Counted from the first letter of the stretch, positions 1-7,816 are shown. The stretch is DNA of 34,174 nt from Marinilabiliales bacterium (GCA_002869465.1 PKSW01000475.1:1-34174); one strand, 5' to 3'. The notes: generated by a model not told the origin, from the sequence alone. Numbers and translations: made by a program.

Positions 1-218
1 CCGAATTTTCCATTTTCCTGTGCTTTTAACCACCTGATATCAAATTCAAAATCAGTGATTAATGTAGAAGTGTTTGGTAGGTTTACGCCAGTTGTGTTTC
101 TGAATTGAACTGCAATAAATCCATTTCCATCTAATACTATTCTTCCTTCAAAGTTTTGAGAATAGGTGTCTGATAAAATTATTACTATGAAAAGTAATAG
201 AGTGTACAGCTTTTTCAT
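1..218 (-). CDS. Secreted protein, N-terminal part only (cut by window edge)
   Basis: The minus strand opens with ATG at 218 and stays open for 72 codons to the window edge. It begins MKKLYTLLLFIVIILSDTYSQ, a Lys-Lys start followed by a hydrophobic core and a small-residue cleavage region (cleavage probably after Ser or Gln near residue 20), so the product is exported. The mature part starts NFEGRIVLDGNGFIAVQF and reads like a beta-rich extracellular domain, but I do not recognise the family. A TAnnTTTG promoter core lies about 255 bases upstream, so the mRNA would carry a long leader with a hairpin and three repeats. The function is unknown and the C-terminal part, which might show a sorting signal, is outside the window. 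Confidence 0.7.
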   Translation of the reverse strand, partial: MKKLYTLLLFIVIILSDTYSQNFEGRIVLDGNGFIAVQFRNTTGVNLPNTSTLITDFEFDIRWLKAQENGKF

Positions 219-317
219 TTTCTTTCTTTTTTGTTTCCCTTAGTTTTTTCAAATTAACAATCTGTTTTTCTTGATTGTCAGCTTGTGTTTGAATTCCAAA
301 ACTGGGATTTCAGAAAA

Positions 318-423
318 TTACTCGAGATGTAAGAAATTCATAATTTGCTTGTAACAAAGTTACTTGCAATGAAAGGTATTCATAATTGGCATATACTACT
401 TGAAGTGAGTGGGAATCATAATT
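318..423 (-). repeat. Three imperfect 28-base direct repeats
   Basis: Copies lie at 318-345, 360-387 and 396-423, separated by 14 and 8 bases. Neighbouring copies match at roughly 21-22 of 28 positions. The shared core on the plus strand is TTACTTG...ATTCATAATT. On the minus strand each copy also encodes a complete seven-codon mini-ORF: MIPTHFK, MNTFHCK and MNFLHLE, each ATG to stop in 24 bases. Confidence 0.75.
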
Positions 424-441
424 GGGTAAGAAATCCGCTTT

Positions 442-467
442 GCTTGACGCCCAAAAAATGGGCAAGC
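442..467 (-). other. Hairpin in the leader of the secreted-protein gene
   Basis: GCTTG (442-446) pairs with CAAGC (463-467), and CCCA (450-453) with TGGG (459-462), leaving a five-base A loop and a three-base bulge on one side. It lies just downstream of the minus-strand promoter core and next to the repeat array. It has no following U tract in the minus direction, so it is not an ordinary terminator. Confidence 0.5.
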
Positions 468-473
468 GGGCTA

Positions 474-481
474 CAAATATA
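474..481 (-). promoter_or_regulatory. Candidate promoter core TATATTTG
   Basis: The minus strand reads TATATTTG, an exact match to the Bacteroidota -7 consensus TAnnTTTG. It would drive the partial secreted-protein gene, with a leader of about 250 bases holding the hairpin and repeats. No clear -33 TTTG was found. Confidence 0.4.
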
Positions 482-578
482 AGACAAAAAAAATAAAAGT
501 CAAGCTTTTATCAAAAAAATCCAGAAATCGCACTTAAATTTTATAGATTTACAACAGCTAAAATTAGTATTATTTACT

Positions 579-1388
579 ATGGAATTTGAAACAATTGCTT
601 TTGCCTTTGGGCTGACTTTATTTGCAGGATTATCAACGGGTATTGGAAGTGCGATTGCCTTCTTCGCCAAAAAAACAAATACCGGTTTTCTTTCGGTGGC
701 GCTGGGTTTTTCGGCAGGTGTGATGATCTATGTATCGTTTGTGGAGATCATGGTGAAGGCCAGGGATGAATTAATAACAGTGGTTGGAGATACACAGGGC
801 TACTGGCTGACTGCCGCTGGATTTTTTGGTGGCATACTTTTTATTGCCATCATAGATAAGCTTATTCCTTCTGCTGAAAATCCGCATGAAATGCATAAAG
901 TTGAAGAGATGCAGGATGTGGAAGCGAAGAAATCGAAAAAATTGATGCGCATGGGGATGTTTACGGCCCTGGCCATTGCCATTCATAATTTTCCGGAAGG
1001 ACTGGCCACTTTTACCGCCGCGCTTACCGATCCGACACTGGGAATCGCTATTGCGGTGGCTATTGCGATTCATAATATTCCGGAAGGGATTGCAGTTTCT
1101 GTGCCCGTTTTCTATGCCACAGGAAGCAAAAGGAAAGCATTCTGGTTGTCGTTTTTTTCAGGATTGGCAGAGCCTGTGGGTGCACTGATCGGTTATTTGA
1201 TTTTAATGCCTTTTCTTAGCCCGGTGGTTTTTGGATTGCTTTTCGCCGGCGTGGCCGGAATTATGGTATTTATATCATTGGATGAATTATTACCGGCAGC
1301 AGAAGAATATGGCGAACACCACCTTTCTATTTACGGAATGATTGCCGGCATGGCTGTGATGGCTTTAAGCCTGTTGCTCTTCCTGTAA
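579..1388 (+). CDS. ZIP-family zinc/divalent metal transporter (ZupT-like)
   Basis: Inner-membrane transporter of 269 residues, expected to bring Zn2+ or other divalent metals into the cytoplasm. It has about eight hydrophobic segments and both ZIP signature helices: HNFPEGLATF in TM4 and HNIPEGIAVS in TM5, whose His and Glu residues form the metal site in this family. A variable cytoplasmic loop around residues 100-120 is acidic and Lys-rich with two His residues (HEMHK), as is usual between TM3 and TM4. The length is normal for the GufA/ZupT subgroup. It stands alone between the repeat element and the convergent hsp20 gene. The metal preference cannot be told from sequence, and no metal-responsive operator was recognised upstream. 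Confidence 0.9.
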   Translation: MEFETIAFAFGLTLFAGLSTGIGSAIAFFAKKTNTGFLSVALGFSAGVMIYVSFVEIMVKARDELITVVGDTQGYWLTAAGFFGGILFIAIIDKLIPSAENPHEMHKVEEMQDVEAKKSKKLMRMGMFTALAIAIHNFPEGLATFTAALTDPTLGIAIAVAIAIHNIPEGIAVSVPVFYATGSKRKAFWLSFFSGLAEPVGALIGYLILMPFLSPVVFGLLFAGVAGIMVFISLDELLPAAEEYGEHHLSIYGMIAGMAVMALSLLLFL

Positions 1389-1396
1389 ACAAAAAA

Positions 1397-1420
1397 CCCC
1401 GCTTCAATTAATAAGCGGGG
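1397..1420 (-). terminator. Intrinsic terminator for hsp20
   Basis: CCCCGCTT (1397-1404) and AAGCGGGG (1413-1420) form a perfect 8-bp stem with an 8-base loop. On the minus strand the stem is followed by a run of six T, so it ends the hsp20 transcript. The plus side has no T run directly after the stem, so termination of the ZIP transcript here would be weak. Confidence 0.85.
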
Positions 1421-1443
1421 TAATGAAAACTTTACAATTTTAA

Positions 1444-1857
1444 TTATGCAACCTTGATTTCACGGGTTAGCTTCGTTTTTTCGTCTTTTGGGATGGATAT
1501 ATTCAAAATACCATCTTGGTAGTCCGCTTTGATCTTGTCGGCAACAATGTTTTTGGGCAATGTAAATGACCTGCTAAAACTGTTGTAGCCAAATTCGCGG
1601 CGTGTGTAATTCGTTTTGGTTTCTTCATTTTCTTCTTTTATTTCAGAAGAAATGGTAAGTACCTGGTTTTCAAGATTGATCTTAAAATCATCTTTTTTCA
1701 TGCCCGGAACCGCAAATTCCAATAAAAATTGTTTTTCATCATCCTGGATATTCACCGCAGGAACGTTGCAATTACGTTTGTAATTTGAAAAATCATCTTC
1801 CATGGCATTCATAAAACCGCTGTAGAATGGATGTCTGTTAAATCTAACTAAGTTCAT
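1444..1857 (-). CDS. Small heat-shock protein, Hsp20/alpha-crystallin family
   Basis: ATP-independent cytoplasmic chaperone of 137 residues that holds unfolding proteins as oligomers. A short N-terminal arm (residues 1-33) precedes the alpha-crystallin domain (about 34-128), with the family pattern FAVPGMKKDDFKI near its start and the ADYQDGILNISIP strand (the A-x-x-x-n-G-v-L motif) near its end. A short Lys-rich tail with T-R-E-I-K-V follows and contains an I-x-V oligomerisation-type sequence. The start is fixed by an unusually strong Shine-Dalgarno sequence seven bases before the ATG. It is monocistronic and has its own terminator. No CIRCE element was seen upstream. Confidence 0.92.
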   Translation of the reverse strand: MNLVRFNRHPFYSGFMNAMEDDFSNYKRNCNVPAVNIQDDEKQFLLEFAVPGMKKDDFKINLENQVLTISSEIKEENEETKTNYTRREFGYNSFSRSFTLPKNIVADKIKADYQDGILNISIPKDEKTKLTREIKVA

Positions 1858-1864
1858 TTTTTAT

Positions 1865-1871
1865 CTCCTTT
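1865..1871 (-). promoter_or_regulatory. Strong Shine-Dalgarno site of hsp20
   Basis: The minus strand reads AAAGGAG seven bases before the ATG at 1857. Such a site is unusual in Bacteroidota, which mostly start translation without one; no other gene in the window has a comparable one. Confidence 0.7.
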
Positions 1872-2012
1872 AATTTAAATTATTTCATGATTAAATTTGA
1901 AATGTGGAAGTCAACTTTTATTCCAATTGATATTTGGCAATAAAACAAGACAAAATGACAGTAAAAGATTTTATATCAAGACAATATGGCCGGCTGGTTA
2001 AATAGAATTTCA

Positions 2013-2042
2013 TTTATTGTGCCTATTGTTTTCGTATCTTTG
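2013..2042 (+). promoter_or_regulatory. Candidate promoter: TTTA, 18 bases, TATCTTTG
   Basis: TATCTTTG at 2035-2042 matches TAnnTTTG exactly, and TTTA at 2013-2016 sits 18 bases upstream as a near-match to the -33 TTTG. It would give a leader of about 10-15 bases for the membrane protein gene at 2062. Confidence 0.55.
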
Positions 2043-2061
2043 TGCTCCTTAAAACCTTGTT

Positions 2062-3111
2062 TTGGATAAAGTTGTAAACAGTTTACGCCCCAACAGAATC
2101 CTTTGGCCGATCGTTATCGGGCTGGGGGTGAGTGGCTATATGTTATACAACAAATTTGACAGTGAAACTTTTACTTTCCTGGAATTAAGCTGGCATGTAG
2201 TGCTGTTTGTTTTGCTTGCTTTCCTGATGATGGTCGTGAGGGATGTGGCTTATATGTATCGTTTGATGGTATTAACCGATTATGGTTTGAGCTGGAAGCA
2301 AGCCTTTAATGTGATCATGTTATGGGAATTCAGTTCGGCGGTATCACCTTCTGTTGTTGGTGGAACAGGTCCTGCTATATTCTTTTTATATAAGGAAGGA
2401 TTGAGTGGAGGTAGCAGCACGGCGGTTGTACTCACAGCTATTTTTCTCGATGAGATGTTCTTTGTTATTTCTGTTCCGATTGTCTATTTTGTGTTCGGGA
2501 TGGATATTTTTCCACCTGATTCGTTAAACTACAATACCATATTATCGGCCTTTTATATTGGTTATTTGATCATTTTGGTTTATACATTGTTCCTGGCGTA
2601 TGCGCTGTTCATCAACCCGCAAATGTTCAAATCATTTGTATCCTGGGTATTTTTATTTCCGATTTTGGTGCGATGGAGGACGAGAGCGCGTAAATCAGCC
2701 AATCAACTGATTCAAACATCGAGGGTGATTCGGAGTAAACCATTTTCATACTGGGCGAAAAGTTTTACGGCAACCATTTTTTCGTGGACAGCCAGGTATT
2801 GGGTAGTTAATTTCCTATTGATGGCTTTTATGCTGGATCGATATTCAGTAACGGATCAATTCCTGATTTATGGAAGGCAATTAAGCATGTGGATTATTCT
2901 TCTCATCAGCCCGACGCCTGGCGGAAGTGGCGTTGCCGAGTTTATTTTTTCTGATTTTCTGGGCGACTTTATTGCCAACGAATCATGGTATGCTCCGCTG
3001 GCATTTTTCTGGCGGCTGATTTCTTATTATCCTTATCTGTTTATTGGTGCCATTATATTGCCGATCTGGCTTAAAAAGGTATTCTCCAATAAGTATAAAG
3101 AAGTGAAATAA
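2062..3111 (+). CDS. YbhN/UPF0104-type integral membrane protein (lysylphosphatidylglycerol synthase TM-like)
   Basis: A 349-residue polytopic membrane protein with about eight hydrophobic segments. It belongs to the family that resembles the flippase half of MprF (PF03706), as shown by SAVSPSVVGGTGPAIFFLY near residues 92-110 and PTPGGSGVAEFIF near 285-297, both conserved loops of that family. It has no lysyltransferase domain, so lysyl-PG synthesis is not implied; lipid handling is an inference. The start is a TTG at 2062, because the next in-frame ATG (residue 27) would remove the first hydrophobic segment and the promoter lies just upstream. The gene converges on glnA with one base between them. 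Confidence 0.82.
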   Translation: MDKVVNSLRPNRILWPIVIGLGVSGYMLYNKFDSETFTFLELSWHVVLFVLLAFLMMVVRDVAYMYRLMVLTDYGLSWKQAFNVIMLWEFSSAVSPSVVGGTGPAIFFLYKEGLSGGSSTAVVLTAIFLDEMFFVISVPIVYFVFGMDIFPPDSLNYNTILSAFYIGYLIILVYTLFLAYALFINPQMFKSFVSWVFLFPILVRWRTRARKSANQLIQTSRVIRSKPFSYWAKSFTATIFSWTARYWVVNFLLMAFMLDRYSVTDQFLIYGRQLSMWIILLISPTPGGSGVAEFIFSDFLGDFIANESWYAPLAFFWRLISYYPYLFIGAIILPIWLKKVFSNKYKEVK

Positions 3112-3112
3112 T

Positions 3113-4615
3113 TTAACCGCAGTAAAAGTACTTATTCACCAGGTTCATAATTTTTTCATCATCAGCCTTGATTTTTGAAATCAGGCCTTTGTCTTTATGG
3201 CTCTTTAAAAGATTTACAAGGAAGTTGATCTCTTCATTGGGGAATACATTATACATGGTATAAATATCGCGTTGCCTGACAAGCTGCTCTGCCGACTCTT
3301 CGCATGAACCCGGTAGCTGTTCAAGTTTAGATAATTTATCCTTATGTTCATCGTCGAAAATATTGACATCTACATAGGTTTTCTCTGCCACTTTTAACGG
3401 GTCTTTCATTTCAAAACCATGACGGGCAGCTACGGTTAAGCCGGCAAGTAACAAATAAATATCTGCTGATCCATCCGGACTGCGGAATTCAACTGTTTGC
3501 TTGTCGGAAAGGTCGATCAGGTCACCACTTTCCTGAGGATTCACTTTATGAATCATATTTACAGGTGCACGCCATCCCAGCGGAATACGCACCAATACAG
3601 AACGGTTGCGATCGCCCCAGCAAACATTGGTGGGTGCCTCCTGGTGCGGTACCAGCCTGAAATAGGATGTCGGATTCATATTTCCGAAAGCCGTTAATGA
3701 TGGTGCCAGGTCCATGTAACCGGCTATTACTGTTTTCGCAATTTTACTCAAATCACCGTTTTCGGTCATCATATTTTTACCGTTTTTCATCACACGAGTA
3801 TGGATGTGCAACCCACTGCCCGCTTTTCCAACCGTAATTTTTGGGGCAAAAGTTACTTCAACCCCATAATGTGCCGCAAGTGTCCTGATGATCCATTTGG
3901 CTTTAATGAGTTGATAAGCGCTGTCTTCAACATTGGTGGGTAAAAATTCTATTTCGTTTTGCTCGTAAACAAGTCCTTCTTTGGTAAAATTGCCTACCTC
4001 TGAATGTCCATACTTGATCATCCCTCCTGATTCGGCAATAAGTTTCATAGCATGGTTTCGGAACAAATTCCATTTAGAGAATGGCGATGATTCATGATAT
4101 CCGCGCTGGTCATCAGCTTTAAACAAACCTTCGTCTTCGCTAATGATATAATATTCCAATTCGCCCATGGTTTCAAATTCGTAGCCGGTCACTTTCTTAA
4201 ATGCATCATGTGCTTTCTTGAGGATGTTCTCGGGTGCTCCTTCAAAAGCATTTCCGTAACGGTCGTAATAGGAGCATAAAATATCCATCGTAGGGATATC
4301 AGTAAAAGGATTTACATATGCGGTTTTGTATCGTGGAATTACGTATAAATCGCTCGATCCGGCTTCAATGAAAGGAAATAAACTGGAGCCATCCACACGT
4401 TCGCCTGCGGTCAGCAAATGATCGAGATGTTCACGGTTACCGATGAAAAAATTCAGGGTTTTTAAGCGGCCATCCCATCCCACATACCTGAAATTGATCA
4501 TTTCAATATCATGGTCTTCAATATACTTGATCAGATCGGCTTTGGTAAATTCTTCAGAATGTTTGTTTAAATACTGAACTATCGGATTCGGGTTCATAGA
4601 AATATTATCGTTCAT
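3113..4615 (-). CDS. glnA: Glutamine synthetase (type I-like)
   Basis: Cytoplasmic ATP-dependent enzyme making glutamine from glutamate and ammonia, usually a dodecamer. At 500 residues it is slightly longer than typical GSI. Family motifs in order: beta-grasp N-domain up to about 110 with VDGSSLFPFIEAGSSDLY (74-91); metal-binding Glu residues in ELEYY (152-156) and EQNEIEF (218-224); GSGLHIHT (266-273); the NPTSYFRLVPHQEAP stretch near 315; and the EFRSPDGSADIY ATP/glutamate-site motif near 375. The NLYDL adenylylation sequence of enterobacterial GS is not seen, so control by GlnE is unlikely. The gene is monocistronic, divergent from the DUF302 pair. A gamma-glutamylamide ligase of the same family is the alternative, but the active-site motifs favour a true GS. 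Confidence 0.85.
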   Translation of the reverse strand: MNDNISMNPNPIVQYLNKHSEEFTKADLIKYIEDHDIEMINFRYVGWDGRLKTLNFFIGNREHLDHLLTAGERVDGSSLFPFIEAGSSDLYVIPRYKTAYVNPFTDIPTMDILCSYYDRYGNAFEGAPENILKKAHDAFKKVTGYEFETMGELEYYIISEDEGLFKADDQRGYHESSPFSKWNLFRNHAMKLIAESGGMIKYGHSEVGNFTKEGLVYEQNEIEFLPTNVEDSAYQLIKAKWIIRTLAAHYGVEVTFAPKITVGKAGSGLHIHTRVMKNGKNMMTENGDLSKIAKTVIAGYMDLAPSLTAFGNMNPTSYFRLVPHQEAPTNVCWGDRNRSVLVRIPLGWRAPVNMIHKVNPQESGDLIDLSDKQTVEFRSPDGSADIYLLLAGLTVAARHGFEMKDPLKVAEKTYVDVNIFDDEHKDKLSKLEQLPGSCEESAEQLVRQRDIYTMYNVFPNEEINFLVNLLKSHKDKGLISKIKADDEKIMNLVNKYFYCG

Positions 4616-4636
4616 TGCTTAAAAAATTTGGGGACA

Positions 4637-4644
4637 CAAAATTA
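4637..4644 (-). promoter_or_regulatory. Candidate promoter core TAATTTTG for glnA
   Basis: The minus strand reads TAATTTTG about 22 bases before the glnA ATG, an exact match to TAnnTTTG. No good -33 box is visible, so this is tentative. Confidence 0.4.
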
Positions 4645-4701
4645 GCCAAATAATTACATATCTATTCATTACAAAATTTGTATTGTTATATTTATAACAG
4701 G

Positions 4702-4730
4702 TTTAAATAATATAAATACCCTTATTTTTG
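4702..4730 (+). promoter_or_regulatory. Promoter of the DUF302 pair: TTTA, 17 bases, TATTTTTG
   Basis: TATTTTTG at 4723-4730 matches TAnnTTTG, with TTTA at 4702-4705 exactly 17 bases upstream. The start codon of the first DUF302 gene follows 25 bases after the core. Confidence 0.6.
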
Positions 4731-4755
4731 CAAATAAATATCAAACAAATTCATA

Positions 4756-5151
4756 ATGAAGAATCAATCATTTTATACAAGTAAATTCGTGGCTACTGAC
4801 TTTGAAACCACCATTGAAAAATTGAAATCAGCATTGGCTGAGGAGGGATTTGGTATCGTATCCGAAATCAACATGCAGGAAAAATTAAAGGCAGGTGCCG
4901 GAAAAGAGATTAATAAATACATGATTCTCGGTGCATGCAATCCGCATGGAGCCTACCAGGCCGTTCAGATTGAAGAACATATCGGGGTAATGCTGCCGTG
5001 TAATTTTATTGTGAGAGAAACGGAAAACGGTCAGGTTGAAGTGGCAGCTATCAATCCGGAGCAAACCATTGCCAGTATAGGAAAACCTGAAATGAAACCT
5101 CTGGCGGATGAAATAGGTGCCGGCATGCAAAAGGCAATGAATAAAATTTAA
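4756..5151 (+). CDS. DUF302 protein, cytoplasmic copy
   Basis: A 131-residue protein with no signal peptide. It contains one DUF302 domain (PF03625): a TDFETTIEKLKSALAEEGFG helix, then the conserved core ILGACNPHGAYQAVQ and IGVMLPCNFIVRE. The two cysteines (in GACNP and LPCN) are family hallmarks. Solved DUF302 structures are small alpha/beta dimers, but no biochemical role is established. It is followed after 19 bases by a paralogue that is exported. No domain is present beyond DUF302. The role is unknown; the paired cysteines could allow metal, heme or redox chemistry, but that is speculation. Confidence 0.85.
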   Translation: MKNQSFYTSKFVATDFETTIEKLKSALAEEGFGIVSEINMQEKLKAGAGKEINKYMILGACNPHGAYQAVQIEEHIGVMLPCNFIVRETENGQVEVAAINPEQTIASIGKPEMKPLADEIGAGMQKAMNKI

Positions 5152-5170
5152 TAACTCAAAAATAAAACTC

Positions 5171-5665
5171 ATGAAAACGACCAGAATTATTACTTTATTT
5201 GTGGCAGGGGTAATTGCATTTATATCCCATGCTCATGCCCAGGACATATCTGCTTCCTCAGTTACTGATCAGATAGAAGGTAAGTATTATACAGCCGTTA
5301 TAGTTGACACTGATTTTGAAACAACTATTGAAAACGTGAAAATAGCTTTGAAAGAGCAAGGGTTTGGTGTAGTGTCGGAGATCAATATGCAGGAAAAACT
5401 TAAAAAGGGCACCGGAAATGATGTACCGAATTATACCATTTTAGGAGCCTGCAACCCAAACGGTGCTTACCAGGCATTACAAATTGAGGAACAAATTGGG
5501 GTTATGTTGCCCTGTAATGTGATCGTAAGAGAAACATCAAACGGCAAAGTAGAGGTAGCTGCCATCAACCCGGAGAGAACGATGCAATCCATCGGTAATC
5601 CTGAAATGATACCTTTGGCCAGGGAAATCAGCGACAAACTAAAGCTGGTGTTAGAAGCGCTCTAA
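5171..5665 (+). CDS. DUF302 protein, exported copy
   Basis: A 164-residue paralogue of the preceding gene, nearly identical over stretches such as VVSEINMQEKLK and LGACNPNGAYQALQ. It has an extra N-terminus, MKTTRIITLFVAGVIAFISH then AHAQ, which is a signal peptide with a likely AHA|QD cleavage site, so it should act in the periplasm. Both core cysteines are kept. The two genes are clearly a tandem duplication with a change of compartment, and they share one promoter. The gene converges on the S9 peptidase gene with nine bases between the stop codons and no obvious terminator. Biochemical function is unknown. Confidence 0.85.
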   Translation: MKTTRIITLFVAGVIAFISHAHAQDISASSVTDQIEGKYYTAVIVDTDFETTIENVKIALKEQGFGVVSEINMQEKLKKGTGNDVPNYTILGACNPNGAYQALQIEEQIGVMLPCNVIVRETSNGKVEVAAINPERTMQSIGNPEMIPLAREISDKLKLVLEAL

Positions 5666-5674
5666 GCGTCTTAA

Positions 5675-7816
5675 TTATAGGTTATCAATGAAGTAATTAG
5701 AGATTTTTTCGTACATATGTGACCTGTCGACTCCCCTTACATTATGGCCGTGGCCGGGATAGACAAAATAGTCCATTTGTTTATTTGCTTCAATGGCTTT
5801 TTTAAGGAACTGTAAGCTATTCTGCCAAACAACCGTGGGGTCGTTGGTGCCGTGGATGATCATCAATTTGCCCTGGAGATCCTCCACATAATTCAGTAGG
5901 CAAGCGTTTTTGTATCCTTCAGGATTGTCCTGTGGGGTATCCATATAGCGCTCGCCATACATTATTTCATAATATTGCCAATCGATAACCGGACCACCGG
6001 CTACGCCTACTTTAAATACACCGGGGTTTTTCAACATCATGGAAATGGTCATAAATCCTCCATAACTCCAACCATCCACACCGATTCTATCGGGGTCAAC
6101 ATAGGGCAGCGATTTCAGATAATCAACGCCTATCATCTGGTCGCGGACTTCAAGTGTTCCAAGATTTCTGAATATGGATTGTTCAAAATCCCTTCCCCTG
6201 TTTGCGGTTCCGTGGTTATCGAGCGTGAACACCACAAATCCTTTTTGAGCCATGTAATATAAAAACAGTTGTGCTCCTCCTAACCATGAATCACTGATTA
6301 ATTGGGCGTGTGGACCACCATACACATAAATGAAAATCGGATATTTTTTTGCGCTGTCAAAATCAACAGGCTTGATCATCCTGCAATACAGGTCATCACC
6401 ATTCTCAGATTTTAAAGTGAAAATGGACAATGCTCCTAATTTGTATTCTTTCAGTGGGTCGTGGTTTTCCTGAAGCACACGCATCACTTCACCCTTTTGG
6501 TTCAATAATTTGTATTCGCGACTCACATCAATGCTGCTGAAATAATCAAGGATGTATTTTCCATCACTGCTTACCTGTGCACCATGGGTTCCATGGTCAG
6601 GAGAAATTCGGGTTATATTACCATCTTTTAGATTAACAGAATAAATATTCTTTTCTAACGGACTTTCTTTAGTGCCCAAGAAATAAACTGTTTGGTCTCC
6701 ATAGAAACCCAGAAAATCTGTGACAACCCAATCTCCTTTTGTGAGTTGTTTCAGCAAGGCACCATCAGTCGCGCTATGCAAATACAAATGATTATATCCA
6801 TCTCTTTCGCTAATCCAGATAAATTCTTCACTATTCTCAGGGTTAAAATATATGGGATCTTCTGGTTCAACATATTTCGTATGAAACTCTTCAAAAAGTA
6901 TTTTTATGATATTACCAGTAGCGACATCATATTGGGTTAATTTAAGATGGTTCTGATCACGGTTTAACAAAGCTATATAAATGTATTTGCCATCAGGACC
7001 CCAACTAACGGATGTCAGGTATTGTTCCTTTGGTTCACCGGTTTTCATGAAAACGGTGTTGCCGCGCACAAGATCATATACACCAAGCGTGACTTCTTCG
7101 CTTGTCATGCCTGCCATGGGATACTTTGTGTTAGCCAATTCCGCTATGCGGGTGTCCAGATTTACCAGCGGATAATCGGTGACCATGGTTTCGTCTTTTC
7201 TGTAAAAGGCAATTTTGGTTCCTGAGGGCGACCAGAAGATACCTTTGGTGATGCCAAATTCATTCCGGTGCACCGTTTGGCCGTTCACAATACCGGGGTC
7301 ATCATCAAAGGTGATCTGTTTTACTTTTCCATCAACTACCAAATATAAGTTGTTGTTTACCGTATAAGCTGCTGCACCGGTTTTATCGTTGAATTCAATA
7401 TTTTCTGCCGTATCCGGTATCGTATTTATCTTTTTGAGATCGTATGTATTGAAATCGTATAAAAAATAAATGTTCCCGGATTTAAACTGGCAGGTTTTAT
7501 CATCATTGAAAGAAACAGAAGGCAGACGGTTTAATGAATCAAATCCGTTTACGTACATTTCTTTATTGATCATATCCAGATCGAACAGCAGTTTTTCTGT
7601 TCCTCTTTTTGCAGTTACTTTATATATGGCATTTTCTTCTGCAAAGGCATAATCATCTGAATCACCAATCCATTGCAACTGTGGAATCCTGTCTGGAAAA
7701 AGGGCCCGGTTTCGATAGTTAATGTCATCAAGTGTCAGTAATTTATCCTGAGCGGGTAATATATTCGCTTGTAAAACAATGATGGATAATAGAAGAATAC
7801 CAAATAACTTTTTCAT
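5675..7816 (-). CDS. S9 family prolyl oligopeptidase, dipeptidyl-peptidase IV type
   Basis: Exported serine peptidase of 713 residues with a signal peptide (MKKLFGILLLSIIVLQ, cleavage near LPAQ). The N-terminal two-thirds is a DPPIV-type eight-bladed propeller with WSPSGTKIAFYR and WGPDGKYIYIA blade motifs; the C-terminal 250 residues are an alpha/beta hydrolase. The catalytic triad is visible: Ser584 in GWSYGGF, Asp659 in HGTNDPT, and His691 in the YPGHGHNVRG segment. Length and layout fit DPP4-like enzymes that release Xaa-Pro dipeptides in Bacteroidota periplasms. It lies 53 bases downstream of the GGGP-synthase homologue, so it may be last in the metH transcript, though the function looks unrelated. 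Confidence 0.9.
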   Translation of the reverse strand: MKKLFGILLLSIIVLQANILPAQDKLLTLDDINYRNRALFPDRIPQLQWIGDSDDYAFAEENAIYKVTAKRGTEKLLFDLDMINKEMYVNGFDSLNRLPSVSFNDDKTCQFKSGNIYFLYDFNTYDLKKINTIPDTAENIEFNDKTGAAAYTVNNNLYLVVDGKVKQITFDDDPGIVNGQTVHRNEFGITKGIFWSPSGTKIAFYRKDETMVTDYPLVNLDTRIAELANTKYPMAGMTSEEVTLGVYDLVRGNTVFMKTGEPKEQYLTSVSWGPDGKYIYIALLNRDQNHLKLTQYDVATGNIIKILFEEFHTKYVEPEDPIYFNPENSEEFIWISERDGYNHLYLHSATDGALLKQLTKGDWVVTDFLGFYGDQTVYFLGTKESPLEKNIYSVNLKDGNITRISPDHGTHGAQVSSDGKYILDYFSSIDVSREYKLLNQKGEVMRVLQENHDPLKEYKLGALSIFTLKSENGDDLYCRMIKPVDFDSAKKYPIFIYVYGGPHAQLISDSWLGGAQLFLYYMAQKGFVVFTLDNHGTANRGRDFEQSIFRNLGTLEVRDQMIGVDYLKSLPYVDPDRIGVDGWSYGGFMTISMMLKNPGVFKVGVAGGPVIDWQYYEIMYGERYMDTPQDNPEGYKNACLLNYVEDLQGKLMIIHGTNDPTVVWQNSLQFLKKAIEANKQMDYFVYPGHGHNVRGVDRSHMYEKISNYFIDNL

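Larger units (their letters stand above)
310..507 (-). other. Open frame with internal peptide repeats, no ATG; possible dispersed Bacteroidota extragenic element
   Basis: This fills the gene-free gap 219-578. One minus-strand frame is open for 65 codons between a TAA (508-510) and a TGA (310-312). It has no ATG; a TTG lies in the phrase RLPIFWASSKADFLPNY. The frame carries three related segments: PNYDSHSLQV, ANYEYLSLQV and ANYEFLTSRV. The repeat spacings (42 and 36 bases) are multiples of three, which keeps this frame open. I cannot tell a real small protein from a repeat DNA or RNA element that happens to be open. The hairpin at 442-467 and a promoter core at 474-481 lie inside it, which argues for a leader or RNA element rather than a normal gene. 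Confidence 0.4.

Noticed and set aside
318..423. CRISPR-like array of three repeats
   Set aside because: The repeats differ at about a quarter of positions and the spacers are only 14 and 8 bases; no cas genes are near.
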